DNA of 64,000 nt from Methylobacterium oryzihabitans (GTDB lineage: Bacteria; Pseudomonadota; Alphaproteobacteria; Rhizobiales; Beijerinckiaceae), in contig NZ_SACP01000011.1 in NCBI RefSeq assembly GCF_004004555.2, positions 1-64,000 on the forward strand. The letters run 5' to 3'. Each line of letters starts with the position of its first letter. The first letter of the stretch is position 1. The notes beneath the pieces were generated by a model. It ran no database searches. It was not told where the DNA came from and worked only from the letters and a program-made list of their open reading frames with translations. The position numbers and the translations under genes are program-made. Below, one piece after another: positions 27,370 through 36,244 of the stretch.

Positions 27370-27562
27370 ACCCTGCCATTCCGGGCGGGAGCGGGCGGCG
27401 CCCGCCCGGGACAACCCCGCCCCGTCCATTGCTGCAGCTCCGGCCGCGCGCTAGGCTGACGCCCGACCCGCGACGCCAGCGGGGCGGCGGGCACCGGACG
27501 CGAGATCCGGCCCGCTCTCGACGAGCCAGCCCCGCCACAAGGGGCCGCGACAGGGTGGGAAC

Positions 27563-28900
27563 ATGAGCGATCTGCTGCGCCTCCGGCCGACCCGGCGGCA
27601 CCTCCTCGCGACCGGCGCCGCCGCGGGCGCCCTCGGCCTCGCCGGCCTGCGCCCGGCCGCCGCGGCGGTCGACTGGAAGAAACATGCCGGCACCACCCTG
27701 GAGGTGAACCTCATCAAGGGCCCGCGCGGCGAGGTCCTGAACCGCCACGCCGCCGAGTTCACCGCGCTCACCGGCATCAAGGTCTCGTCGGAGCTGATCC
27801 CCGAGCAGCAGCAGCGCCAGAAGATCGTCATCGAGCTGACCTCGGGCCGGCCGAGCTTCGACGTGGTGCACCTGAGCTACCACGTCCAGAAGCGGCAGTT
27901 CGACAAGGCCGGCTGGCTCGCCGACCTCTCGGGCTACATGAAGAACCCGGCGATGACCGAGCCGTCGCTGACCGAGGCCGATTTCAGCGCCGCCGGGCTG
28001 ACCTATGCCAGGACGCCGAACGGCGAGATGCGCTCGCTGCCGCTCTCGGTCGACTACTTCATCCTGTACTACAACAAGGAGCTTTTTCAGAAGAAGAACC
28101 TCGCCGTTCCGGCGACGTTCGACGACATGATGCGGGCGGCCGAGACCCTGACCGACCCGAAGGCCGGCACCTACGGCTTCGTCGGGCGGGGCCTGCGCAA
28201 CGCCAACATGGCGTTCTGGGGCGCGCTGTTCCTCAACCACGGCGGCGAGTTCCTCGACGCCAGGGGCAACATCCTCACCGACGGCCCGGAGGCGGTCGAG
28301 GCGACCAAGTACTACCAGCGCCTGCTGAGCAAGACCGCGCCCCCCGGCGTCGTCGGCTTCAACTGGATGGAATCGATGGCCGCCTTCACCCAGGGGCGGG
28401 CGGCGATGTGGATCGACGGCGTCGGCTGGGCGCCGCCGCTGGAGGATCCCAACGCCTCGCGGGTCGTCGGCAAGGTCGGCTACGCGGTGGTGCCCAAGGG
28501 GCCGGCCGGGCAGTTCTCCGCCACCTACGGCGACGGCATCGGCGTCGCCCAGGCCAGCACGAAGAAGGAGGCGGCCTATCTCTACTGCCAGTGGGCGGTG
28601 TCGAAGCTGATGGGCGGGCGCCTGCTCCAGATCGGCGGCGGCGTGCCGTTCCGCGACTCGATCCTCAACGACGGCGAGGTCCAGTCCGGGCTGAAGATGC
28701 CGCGCGAATGGCTCGATTCGGCGATCGGCTCGGCGAAGATCAGCAAGCTCGGCCTGCCGGTGGTGGTGCCTGTGGCGGAGTTCCGCGACATCGTCGGCGC
28801 CGCCGTCACGGCAACTCTCTCGGGGGCGGACCCGGCGACCGAGCTCAAGAAGGCGACCGACCAGTACCGGCCGATCCTCGAACGCTCCGAGAAGGCGTGA
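27563..28900 (+). CDS. ABC transporter substrate-binding protein (sugar type)
   Basis: A 445-residue periplasmic binding protein of the extracellular solute-binding family 1. The signal RPTRRHLLATGAAAGALG has a twin-arginine-like pair. LEVNLIKGPRGEVLNRHAAEFTALTG, given as LEVNLIKGPRGE and EFTALTGIKV, is the usual start of the mature domain; YFILYYNKELF and WIDGVGWAPP follow. It binds a carbohydrate or polyol, identity unknown. It is the first gene of an operon with two permeases, 10 bp apart. Confidence 0.88.
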   Translation: MSDLLRLRPTRRHLLATGAAAGALGLAGLRPAAAAVDWKKHAGTTLEVNLIKGPRGEVLNRHAAEFTALTGIKVSSELIPEQQQRQKIVIELTSGRPSFDVVHLSYHVQKRQFDKAGWLADLSGYMKNPAMTEPSLTEADFSAAGLTYARTPNGEMRSLPLSVDYFILYYNKELFQKKNLAVPATFDDMMRAAETLTDPKAGTYGFVGRGLRNANMAFWGALFLNHGGEFLDARGNILTDGPEAVEATKYYQRLLSKTAPPGVVGFNWMESMAAFTQGRAAMWIDGVGWAPPLEDPNASRVVGKVGYAVVPKGPAGQFSATYGDGIGVAQASTKKEAAYLYCQWAVSKLMGGRLLQIGGGVPFRDSILNDGEVQSGLKMPREWLDSAIGSAKISKLGLPVVVPVAEFRDIVGAAVTATLSGADPATELKKATDQYRPILERSEKA

Positions 28901-28910
28901 GGCGCACGCC

Positions 28911-29849
28911 ATGACCGGCCTCACCGCAACGAGCCGGGACGCCGGCCCGCAGGACCTGGCGGCCGAAGAGCCCGCCGCTCCGCGCTGGCGCGCCCCGGGC
29001 TACTGGCCCTTCGTGATCCCGGCCCTCGTCGTGGTCGTGGCCGTCATCGTGTTTCCGTGGGCCTTCACCCTGTGGATGAGCCTGCACGAGTGGAAGGTCG
29101 GCGCCGCGCCGGCCTTCGTCGGCCTGTCGAACTACGCGAGGCTTCCGGCCGATCCGCGCTTCCTCGACGCGGTGTGGCAGACCCTGCTCTACACCGCCCT
29201 GTCGGTGATCCTGCCGCTGATCCTCGGCACGCTCGCGGCCTGCGTGTTCCACGCCCGCTTCCCGCTGCGCGGCTTGCTGCGCGGCATCTTCATCCTGCCG
29301 ATGATGGCGACGCCGGTCGCGATCGCGCTCGTCTGGACGATGATGTTCCATCCCCAGCTCGGGGTGCTGAACTATCTCCTCTCCCTCGTCGGCATCCCGG
29401 CCCAGCTCTGGGTTTTTCACCCGGCCACCGTGATCCCGTCGCTGGTCCTGGTCGAGACCTGGCAGTGGACGCCGCTCATCATGCTGATCGTGCTCGGGGG
29501 ATTGGCGGCGATCCCGACCGAGCCCTACGAGAGCGCGCTCATCGATGGCGCCACCGTCTGGCAGGTGTTTCGCCACATCACCCTGCCGCTCATCGCCCCG
29601 TTCCTGTTCGTGGCGGCGATGATCCGGATGATCGACGCGGTGAAGAGCTTCGACATCATCTTCGCGATCACCCAGGGCGGGCCGGGCACGGCGTCGGAGA
29701 CGATCAACATCTACCTCTACAGCGTCGCCTTCGCCTACTACGACGCCGGCTACGGCTCGGCGATCGCGGTGGTGTTCTTCCTCCTCATCGTGGCGCTCGC
29801 CGCTGCGCTGCTCGTCGTGCGCAGGCGGACGCAAGGGGCCACGGCATGA
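28911..29849 (+). CDS. ABC transporter permease (MalF/UgpA type)
   Basis: A 312-residue permease with six hydrophobic segments. The EAA loop that contacts the ATPase reads YESALIDGATVWQVFRHITLP. After the last loop, AITQGGPGTASETINIYLYS is a hallmark of MalF/UgpA permeases. Its stop overlaps the start of the next permease (ATGA), so the two are translationally coupled. Confidence 0.92.
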   Translation: MTGLTATSRDAGPQDLAAEEPAAPRWRAPGYWPFVIPALVVVVAVIVFPWAFTLWMSLHEWKVGAAPAFVGLSNYARLPADPRFLDAVWQTLLYTALSVILPLILGTLAACVFHARFPLRGLLRGIFILPMMATPVAIALVWTMMFHPQLGVLNYLLSLVGIPAQLWVFHPATVIPSLVLVETWQWTPLIMLIVLGGLAAIPTEPYESALIDGATVWQVFRHITLPLIAPFLFVAAMIRMIDAVKSFDIIFAITQGGPGTASETINIYLYSVAFAYYDAGYGSAIAVVFFLLIVALAAALLVVRRRTQGATA

Positions 29850-30667
29850 CGCGGCGCCTCCTCAACCAGCTCGGGCTGCTGTTCGCCGGCCTCGTCGTCG
29901 TCTCGCCGGTGATCCTGTTCTTCGTCTGGATGCTGTCGCTCTCGGTCAAGTACGAGATCGACAACGCCTCCTATCCGCCGATCCTGATCCCCGAGCGGTT
30001 CGCCTGGAAGAACTACCTCGACGTGATCGAGTCGAACCGCTTCCCGACCTACTTCCTCAACAGCCTGATCGTCACCGGCACCGCGACCCTGCTCGCCCTC
30101 GTGGTCGGGGTGCCGGCGGGCTACGGCATCGCCCGGATGAAGGCCGCCAAGGCCGCGGTGGTGATCCTGGTCGCCCGCATCACCCCGGGCCTGTCCTACC
30201 TCATCCCGCTCTTCCTGCTGTTCCAGTGGATCGGGCTGCTCGGCACGCTGTGGCCGCAGATCGTCATCCACCTCGTCGTCACGGTGCCGATCGTGATCTG
30301 GATCATGATCGGCTATTTCGAGACCACGCCGATGGAATTGGAGGAGGCCGCGACCATCGACGGCGCCACCCGCTGGCAGGTGTTTCGCCACGTCGCGCTG
30401 CCGATCGCTAAGCCCGGCATCGCCGTGTCGATGATCCTCGCGGTGATCTTCTCCTGGAACAACTTCGTGTTCGGCATCGTGCTGGCCGGCCGCGAGACCC
30501 GCACCCTGCCGGTGGCGGTCTACAACATGATCTCGTTCGACCAGTTGAGCTGGGGACCGCTGGCGGCGGCAGCGCTCATCGTGACGCTGCCGGTGCTGGT
30601 GCTGACGGTGTTCGCCCAGCGCCAGATCGTCGCCGGGCTGACGGCGGGCGCGGTGAAGGGCGGGTAG
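29846..30667 (+). CDS. ABC transporter permease (MalG/UgpE type)
   Basis: A 273-residue permease with six hydrophobic segments and the EAA loop MELEEAATIDGATRWQVFRH. FSWNNFVFGIVLAGRETRTLP is typical of MalG/UgpE. The start ATG overlaps the previous stop by four bases. No ATP-binding gene follows; the next gene is an acyl-CoA synthetase with its own promoter region, so a shared ATPase must be encoded elsewhere. Confidence 0.92.
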   Translation: MTRRLLNQLGLLFAGLVVVSPVILFFVWMLSLSVKYEIDNASYPPILIPERFAWKNYLDVIESNRFPTYFLNSLIVTGTATLLALVVGVPAGYGIARMKAAKAAVVILVARITPGLSYLIPLFLLFQWIGLLGTLWPQIVIHLVVTVPIVIWIMIGYFETTPMELEEAATIDGATRWQVFRHVALPIAKPGIAVSMILAVIFSWNNFVFGIVLAGRETRTLPVAVYNMISFDQLSWGPLAAAALIVTLPVLVLTVFAQRQIVAGLTAGAVKGG

Positions 30668-30744
30668 GGCGCTGCCTCCGGTACCGTCGCGTTCCCCTCT
30701 CCCGCCCTGCTCCGCAGAGGGGGAAGGGTCGATCCCCGCGCCCG

Positions 30745-30775
30745 TTGACACCGGAAAACAAAAGAACGATCGTTC
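30745..30775 (+). promoter_or_regulatory. Promoter-35 box with perfect palindromic operator
   Basis: TTGACA at 30745-30750 is followed by the perfect 12-bp palindrome GAACGATCGTTC at 30764-30775, where a -10 box would sit. The acyl-CoA synthetase starts at 30826. Short symmetric sites of this kind are typical targets of TetR-type repressors of acyl-CoA genes, but no regulator gene is adjacent. Confidence 0.5.
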
Positions 30776-30825
30776 GAATACCAGGGCGGCCCAACCGCCC
30801 GGACGAACTCGGGAGCGGGACGCCG

Positions 30826-32451
30826 ATGCTGCACCGTGCGGAGACCTACGAGGATCTCGTCGCCGGCTTCCGCTGGCGGATCCCCGCGTACTACAACATC
30901 GGCACCGACGTCTGCGACCGCCACGCCCCCGGCAACCCGCTGGCGCTGATCCACCTCGACGAGACCGGCCGCGCGCATCGCTACGGCTTCGACGACATCC
31001 GCCTCGCCTCCAACCGCTTCGCCAACGTGCTCGCCGCGCACGGGCTCGTCCGCGGCGACCGGCTCGCGGTGCTGCTGCCGCAGGCGCCCGAAACCGCCAT
31101 CGCCCACGTCACCGGCTTTCGCGCCGGGCTCATCACCATCCCGCTCTTCACCCTGTTCGGGCCCGACGCCCTCGCCTACCGCCTCGGCAACAGCGGCGCC
31201 CGGGCGGTCGTCACCGACCGGGGCGGCGCCGCGATCCTCGCCACCCTGCGCGACCGGCTGCCGGAGCTGGAGCGGGTCTACTGCATCGACGGGCCCGGCG
31301 AGGGCGCGGAGGATTTCCACGCGCTCTGCGCCCGCGCCTCCGACGCCTTCGCGCCTCTCGACACCGCCGCCGACGACCCGGCGGTCATCATCTACACGTC
31401 CGGCACCACCGGCGACCCGAAGGGGGCGCTGCACGCCCACCGGGTGCTGCTCGGCCACCTGCCCGGCGTCGAGCTGCCGCAGGACTTCTTCCCGCAGCCC
31501 GGCGACCGGTTCTGGACCCCGGCGGACTGGGCGTGGATCGGCGGGCTGTTCGACGTGCTGCTGCCGTCCTGGCATCACGGCGTGCCGGTGGTCGCCCACC
31601 GCGCCCGCAAGTTCGACCCCGAGGCGGCGTTCCGGCTGATGGCCGAGCACGAGGTCCGCAACGTCTTCCTGCCGCCGACCGCCCTGAAGCTGATGCGGCA
31701 GGTCCGCAACGAGCGCCCGCCCGGCCTCGCGCTGCGCTCGGTCGGCAGCGGCGGCGAGAGCCTCGGCCAGGAGATCCTCGCCTGGGGCGAGGCGGTGCTC
31801 GGGCTCACCATCAACGAGTTCTACGGCCAGACCGAGTGCAACCTCGTCGCCTCGTCCTGCGCCGGGCTGTTCCCGGTCCGGCCCGGGGCGATCGGCCGGG
31901 CAGTGCCGGGCCACCAACTGCGCATCGTCGACGGCGAGGGCCGCGAGGTCCCGGACGGCACCCCCGGGCAGATCGGCATCCGCCGGCCCGACCCGGTGAT
32001 GTTCCTCGGCTACTGGCGCAACGCGGCGGCGACCGAAAAGAAGTTCGCCGGCGAGTTCCTGCTCACCGGCGATCTCGGCCGGCGCGAGCCCGACGGCACG
32101 CTGTGGTTCGTCGGCCGCGACGACGACGTCATCACCTCCGGCGGCTACCGGATCGGCCCCGGCGAGATCGAGGATTGCCTCCTGCGCCACCCCGCGGTGG
32201 CGATGGCCGGGGTCGTCGGCGTGCCCGACCCGGTGCGGACCGAGATCGTCAAGGCGTTCATCGTGCTCAAGGACGGCGTCGCGCCCTCCGACGCGCTGGC
32301 GCGCGAGGTCCAGGACTTCGTCAAGACGCGGCTGGCCGCCCACGAATACCCGCGCCGCGTCGCCTTCGTGGACGCGCTGCCGATGACCGCGACCGGCAAG
32401 ATCGTCCGCGGGGCGCTGCGCGAGATTCCCGACGAGGCGGAGGCCGGATGA
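30826..32451 (+). CDS. AMP-dependent acyl-CoA synthetase
   Basis: A 541-residue adenylate-forming ligase. The phosphate-binding motif YTSGTTGDPKGALHAH is near residue 189; NEFYGQTECN, LTGDLGRREPDG, GYRIGPGEIED and the catalytic lysine in PMTATGKIVRGALRE follow in order. It activates a fatty or short-chain carboxylic acid to its CoA thioester via an acyl-adenylate. The pattern RTDDVITSGGYRIGP-like (here RDDDVITSGGYRIGP) is like medium-chain/acetyl-CoA synthetases. ATG 30826 follows GGGAGCGGG. It overlaps the glutathione transferase gene by ATGA. Confidence 0.92.
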   Translation: MLHRAETYEDLVAGFRWRIPAYYNIGTDVCDRHAPGNPLALIHLDETGRAHRYGFDDIRLASNRFANVLAAHGLVRGDRLAVLLPQAPETAIAHVTGFRAGLITIPLFTLFGPDALAYRLGNSGARAVVTDRGGAAILATLRDRLPELERVYCIDGPGEGAEDFHALCARASDAFAPLDTAADDPAVIIYTSGTTGDPKGALHAHRVLLGHLPGVELPQDFFPQPGDRFWTPADWAWIGGLFDVLLPSWHHGVPVVAHRARKFDPEAAFRLMAEHEVRNVFLPPTALKLMRQVRNERPPGLALRSVGSGGESLGQEILAWGEAVLGLTINEFYGQTECNLVASSCAGLFPVRPGAIGRAVPGHQLRIVDGEGREVPDGTPGQIGIRRPDPVMFLGYWRNAAATEKKFAGEFLLTGDLGRREPDGTLWFVGRDDDVITSGGYRIGPGEIEDCLLRHPAVAMAGVVGVPDPVRTEIVKAFIVLKDGVAPSDALAREVQDFVKTRLAAHEYPRRVAFVDALPMTATGKIVRGALREIPDEAEAG

Positions 32452-33107
32452 AGCTCTATCACTGCGTCGGTGCCCGCTCGTTCCGGCCGCTCTGGGCGCT
32501 GGAGGAGATCGGGCTGCCCTACGAGCTGGCGATGCTGCCGTTCCCGCCCCGCGCCCACACCAAGGCGTATTTCGCGGTCAACCCGCTCGGGACGATCCCG
32601 GCGCTGGACGACGGCGGCACGATCCTCACGGAATCGGCGGCGATCTGCGAGTATCTCGCGGCGCGCCACAGCCCGGGCGAGCTCGGCGTGCGGCCCGACG
32701 AGCCGGATTTCGGCCGCTACCTCAACGGCCTGCATTTCGGCGAGGCGACCCTGACCTTCCCGCAGACGCTCGTGCTGCGCTACGGCCGGTTCGAGCCGCC
32801 GGAGCGGCGCGCACCGCAGATCGTCGCCGATTACGGACGCTGGTTCCAGTCGCGCCTGCGCGCCTTCGCGGAGGTCCTCGGCGAGCGGGAGACGGTCTGC
32901 GCCGGCCGCTTCACCGCCGCCGACATCAGCATCGGCTACGCCCTGCTGCTGGCCGAGTTCACCGGCCTCGCGGACGGGATGCCGGAGCCCATCCGGGCCT
33001 ATTGGGAGCGGCTGAAGGCCCGGCCCGGCTACCGCCGCGCCATCGACGCCGAGGCGCGCGCGGCGACCGCCCAGGGGGTGTCCGACCGGTCGGCCCCGCT
33101 CGGGTGA
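32448..33107 (+). CDS. Glutathione S-transferase family protein
   Basis: A 219-residue GST: thioredoxin-like N-terminal domain (MKLYHCVGARSFRPLWALEE, with NPLGTIPALDDGG and LTESAAICEYLA contacting glutathione) and all-helical C-terminal domain (GRFTAADISIGYALLLAEF). A Ser or Cys near residues 6-11 would be the catalytic residue. Translationally coupled to the acyl-CoA synthetase, so perhaps they act on one substrate. The stop codon is inside the left palindrome of repeat C1. Confidence 0.9.
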   Translation: MKLYHCVGARSFRPLWALEEIGLPYELAMLPFPPRAHTKAYFAVNPLGTIPALDDGGTILTESAAICEYLAARHSPGELGVRPDEPDFGRYLNGLHFGEATLTFPQTLVLRYGRFEPPERRAPQIVADYGRWFQSRLRAFAEVLGERETVCAGRFTAADISIGYALLLAEFTGLADGMPEPIRAYWERLKARPGYRRAIDAEARAATAQGVSDRSAPLG

Positions 33108-33271
33108 TACGATTTCCGGACGATTCGTTCCGGAAATCGTATCACAGCCCCCGCGGCGGAGCCGAAGGCTCCGCACGCCTGAGCGAAGCCGAAATCCGCA
33201 TCGCGAAGCGATTGCGCAGCAATCGCCACGATCCCGCAGGGATCGCCGAGCGATCAATCGGATTTCGTATG
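33105..33271. repeat. Interspersed repeat family C, copy 1
   Basis: Begins with a perfect 16-bp inverted repeat (33105-33120 with 33129-33144, 8-bp loop) whose first three bases are the TGA stop of the glutathione transferase. Then a GCGGAGCCGAAGGCTCCGC hairpin and CGCCGAGCGATCAA-type blocks follow, ending near CGGATTTCGTATGA. The same blocks in the same order are at 38113-38262. The leading palindrome probably also serves as the transcript end for the upstream operon. Confidence 0.8.
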
Positions 33272-33345
33272 AGGCCCGGCGATTTCAAGTTTTCTTAACC
33301 ACGCCCGCCCATCGTCGGTCCGACCGCGAGATCGAGGAGGTGTGC

Positions 33346-33711
33346 GTGGATCACAGCAAGCACAGCGTGCGCGAGCGTGCCTACGCGCTCTGGGAGCGCG
33401 ACGGCTGCATTCCGGGCCGCAACGAGCATTACTGGAACATGGCCGAGCGCGAGCTGCAGGCCGAGCGGGACGCGGCAGCGCAGCCCGTGACCGCAGGCGA
33501 GGCTCCGGTCGTGGCCGCCGTCGAAGCCCCGGCCGAGACCAAGACGGCCAGTGCCCGCGCGGCGCGCAAGCCGAAGGCGCCGGTCGCCGAGGCCGCCGCT
33601 CCCGCCCGCAAGGCGGCCACCAAGGCGCCCCAGACCGCCGCGGCCGTCGTCGCGGCCAAGGCCGGCGCGCCGCGCCGCCGCCAGACCGCCACCGGAATCG
33701 TCTCGCACTGA
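33346..33711 (+). CDS. DUF2934 protein with Lys/Ala-rich tail
   Basis: A 121-residue protein. Residues 1-35 (HSVRERAYALWERDGCIPGR, NEHYWNMAEREL) are the DUF2934 domain, a short helical unit of unknown function common in Rhizobiales. The rest is Ala/Lys/Pro-rich and histone H1-like (KAATKAPQTAAAVVAAKAGAP), which suggests nucleic acid binding (inference). GTG 33346 is preferred to GTG 33340 because GAGGAGG ends five bases before it. Almost all of it is overlapped on the other strand by the DUF2147 frame. Confidence 0.8.
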   Translation: MDHSKHSVRERAYALWERDGCIPGRNEHYWNMAERELQAERDAAAQPVTAGEAPVVAAVEAPAETKTASARAARKPKAPVAEAAAPARKAATKAPQTAAAVVAAKAGAPRRRQTATGIVSH

Positions 33712-34328
33712 GGCGGGGCGGCGGGAGCCGGGGCCGGAGGCGTGGCGGCGGCCTTCGCCTTCTGGGCCGCCGGCGTGCCGGTGGTCGCGGCCGCCTTGGG
33801 CGCCCATTCGCGGTCGGCCCGGGGGCCACCCGGGGCGTTGGTGGCGGCCTGGAGCTGGCCCGGGACGACATCGGCGACGCGCTCCCAGGTCTGCGAGCCG
33901 CAGAACACCGCCAGCATGCAGCCCTTGACCGAGAGGCGCGACTCGCTCTCGCTCCAGACCGTGACCTCGTAGGACTTGCCGTTGTCGGCGTTGTAGACGG
34001 TGCCCTCGTAGCGCCCTTCGGCGTTCGGCTTCAGCCCGAGCAGCAACTGGTGCCCGAGCACCGCCCGGTCGTGCTTCTTGGCGTCCGGGTTGGACACGTC
34101 GAGCCGCGGCTTGCCGGCATCGTCGTTCGGCTTCTTCATCCACACGACGTAGCCGCACAGGTGCTGGTTCTGCGGGCCGCAATGCTCGGTGCGCACGCGG
34201 GCGCGGCCGTCCTCGGTCGCCCAGATGCCGATCGGCTCGGCGGCCTGCGCCCGGCACAGCCCGATGCCGGAGGCCGAGGCGAGGCCGACGAGCGCGGCGG
34301 TCGTCAGGCGCGTGATGAACTGTGACAT
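33429..34328 (-). CDS. Exported DUF2147 protein with Ala-rich tail
   Basis: The N-terminal about 185 residues are convincing: signal peptide ending CRAQA-AEP, then IGIWATEDGRARVRTEHCG, LCGYVVWMKKPN, VLGHQLLLGLKP and YNADNGKSYEVTVW, the DUF2147 domain, with paired cysteines. Beyond about residue 205 (near 33712) the frame runs antisense through DUF2934 as Ala-rich sequence to a stop at 33429. Either the proteins truly overlap by 283 bp, or this gene lost its own stop. The N-terminal half is secure; the tail is doubtful. Confidence 0.75.
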   Translation of the reverse strand: MSQFITRLTTAALVGLASASGIGLCRAQAAEPIGIWATEDGRARVRTEHCGPQNQHLCGYVVWMKKPNDDAGKPRLDVSNPDAKKHDRAVLGHQLLLGLKPNAEGRYEGTVYNADNGKSYEVTVWSESESRLSVKGCMLAVFCGSQTWERVADVVPGQLQAATNAPGGPRADREWAPKAAATTGTPAAQKAKAAATPPAPAPAAPPQCETIPVAVWRRRGAPALAATTAAAVWGALVAALRAGAAASATGAFGLRAARALAVLVSAGASTAATTGASPAVTGCAAASRSACSSRSAMFQ

Positions 34329-34478
34329 GAAGGGTCCCGTCGTCTCAGGGGAGGGGGCAGCGGCCTCCGGGCACCGCGGACGGCCCGGTCGCGGGCCGGC
34401 GGATCGGTTCGGGGACAGCCTTGGCACCGGATCCGTGGCCAAATTCCGGCGGGACGGATGATCCGCCCGCTCGATCCC

Positions 34479-34562
34479 TCAGGCGAACCACAGGTGAAGC
34501 ACGGTATTGACCGACAGGGCGGCGAGCGTCAGCGGCCACAGGGCCTTGGTCAGACAGGTCAT
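34479..34562 (-). CDS. Possible small membrane protein, 27 residues
   Basis: A frame reading MTCLTKALWPLTLAALSVNT then VLHLWFA ends at 34479. One hydrophobic helix spans most of it. A longer start at 34685 in the same frame (MISACHENERS...) gives 68 residues with a basic N-terminal part. No clear ribosome site decides it, and no family is known. It lies in the 428-bp gap between the DUF2147 and photolyase genes; the rest of the gap shows nothing except a tandem ATCATGGCAAG-type repeat at about 34667-34710. Confidence 0.3.
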   Translation of the reverse strand: MTCLTKALWPLTLAALSVNTVLHLWFA

Positions 34563-34756
34563 CCAGGAAGTCTTCCGTTTCCGCCCGCGACGCTCCGAGA
34601 TCGCCCGGCCGGCCGCGCGTCGGCGCGCGATCACCCCCGGGGCGCTTGGTAATGAACGTTCATTTTCATGGCAAGCCGAAATCATGGCAAGTCGAAATCA
34701 TGGCAAGCCGGATCCGGCTCCCGCGAGGCCGCCCGGTGGGTTCGCGCACGCCGCCC

Positions 34757-36142
34757 TCACGCTTCGGCGGCGCAGAGCTCGTCCACGGCGCGCAGATACG
34801 CCTCGGCGTCGAACTTCCGCAGGGTGTTGGCGCTGAGGTAGCGCACCGTCCCGAAGATCCTGCGGCGCGCCCACGGCCGGTCGTGCAGGCCGAACACCCA
34901 GGCGACGTTGGTGAAGGAGTTCGGGTCGCGCCCGTCGAGGAAGTAGCGGTTGTTGAGCGCCAGCGTGCGCCGGAACGCCTCCTCGGGCGAGGGCGACCAT
35001 TCGAGGATCTTCTTGCCCCAGTACATCCGCATGTGGTTGTGCATGTAGCCGGTCTCGCGCATCTCGCGCATCGCGGCGTTCCAGTGGCGGTCATGGGTGC
35101 GGCCCTCGGCCAGCGCCGCCTCGTCGTAGAGGGGGTCGCGCGGGTCGCCGGCCTGCTCGGCCAGGGTCTTGCGCGCCCAGTCCGGCACCGCCGACTCGTA
35201 GCGGTCGTAATGCGCGGTGTGCTCGACGTGGTTCATCGCGAGCTCGCGCCGGACGATCAGCTCCTCGAGGAATGCCGCCTTGTCCTCGTCGCCGCCGGCC
35301 TTCGCCGCCCGGACCTTCAGCGCCACCGCCACCGGCGAGACCTGCCCGAAATGCAGGTACGGGCTCAGGTGCGAGGCCGCCCCCGCCTCGGGCCGCCCGC
35401 GCACGGTGCCGTAATCCCGGAACGGCCCGGCGAGGTAGGCGTCGAGCCGGTCCATCGCCTCGTCCTCGCCGCCGCGGAACCGGCGCACCGGCGCGACGCT
35501 GCGGTCGAGGGTCATGGCGGCGAGCGCCGCCTCGGGGTCCGACACGTCGAGGTCGCTCGCCAGATCGAGGCCGTCGGCCCGGTGCTTCACCCGGCGCGGG
35601 CGCAGGGGCTCCAGATACGCGTCCCAGTGCCGGTGGAGCTTCGGCCGCAGGGTGCGGGCGGCGAATTCGTGCTTGGTCGAGGCCACGTCGACCGGCACCA
35701 CCACGTCGCCCTCGACCTGGACGAGGCGGCCGTCGTAGCCCTCGCGGATCGCGGCGTACCACTGCTTCTGGATCGCGAGATAGCCGCGGTCGAGCACCAG
35801 CATCGCGGCCTCGCCCGCGAGCGCCAGGGCCGCCTGCGCCGGCGTGCCGCGGCGCAGCACGAAGGCGATCCCGCGCCGCTCCAGCCCGGCCTTCGCTTGG
35901 GCGAGGCCCTGGAGCAGGAAGGCGTAGTGGCGGGCATTGGCCTCGGGGAAGTGCCGGCCGCCGTCGAGGAGCCCGAACGCCGCCACCACCGGCAGGCCGA
36001 GGCGGTTGCCCTCCTCGATCGCGAGTTCGAGGGCCGGGTTGTCGCGGCTGCGCGTCGCCTGCTGCATCAGGTACAGCACGTAGGCGCCCGGCCGCGGCTC
36101 CATGTCGGCCAGAACCCGGATCCGTCCCGCCTGAATCGCCAT
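34757..36142 (-). CDS. Deoxyribodipyrimidine photolyase, class II
   Basis: A 461-residue photolyase. The N-terminal alpha/beta domain has YVLYLMQQATRSRDNPALEL, the class II start. The FAD-binding C-terminal part carries LSPYLHFGQVSP, HDRHWNAAMREM, and TGYMHNHMRMYWGKKILEW, the signature of class II CPD photolyases. It uses blue light to split cyclobutane pyrimidine dimers, useful to a leaf-surface bacterium (inference). ATG 36142 has GGGAGAG upstream. It stands alone. Confidence 0.95.
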   Translation of the reverse strand: MAIQAGRIRVLADMEPRPGAYVLYLMQQATRSRDNPALELAIEEGNRLGLPVVAAFGLLDGGRHFPEANARHYAFLLQGLAQAKAGLERRGIAFVLRRGTPAQAALALAGEAAMLVLDRGYLAIQKQWYAAIREGYDGRLVQVEGDVVVPVDVASTKHEFAARTLRPKLHRHWDAYLEPLRPRRVKHRADGLDLASDLDVSDPEAALAAMTLDRSVAPVRRFRGGEDEAMDRLDAYLAGPFRDYGTVRGRPEAGAASHLSPYLHFGQVSPVAVALKVRAAKAGGDEDKAAFLEELIVRRELAMNHVEHTAHYDRYESAVPDWARKTLAEQAGDPRDPLYDEAALAEGRTHDRHWNAAMREMRETGYMHNHMRMYWGKKILEWSPSPEEAFRRTLALNNRYFLDGRDPNSFTNVAWVFGLHDRPWARRRIFGTVRYLSANTLRKFDAEAYLRAVDELCAAEA

Positions 36143-36244
36143 CGCGTGCTCTCCCCGAGGGAAGAGCTAGAGCGTTCCGCAATGCCGGGGAGGACCCGGT
36201 CCGGCGCTGCGACAAAAACCGGCAGCGCTGCCAGCGATTGCGCC

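Noticed and set aside
34667..34710. Short ATCATGGCAAG-like tandem repeat near the photolyase gene
   Set aside because: Only about three imperfect units in 44 bp; too short to call a functional array.
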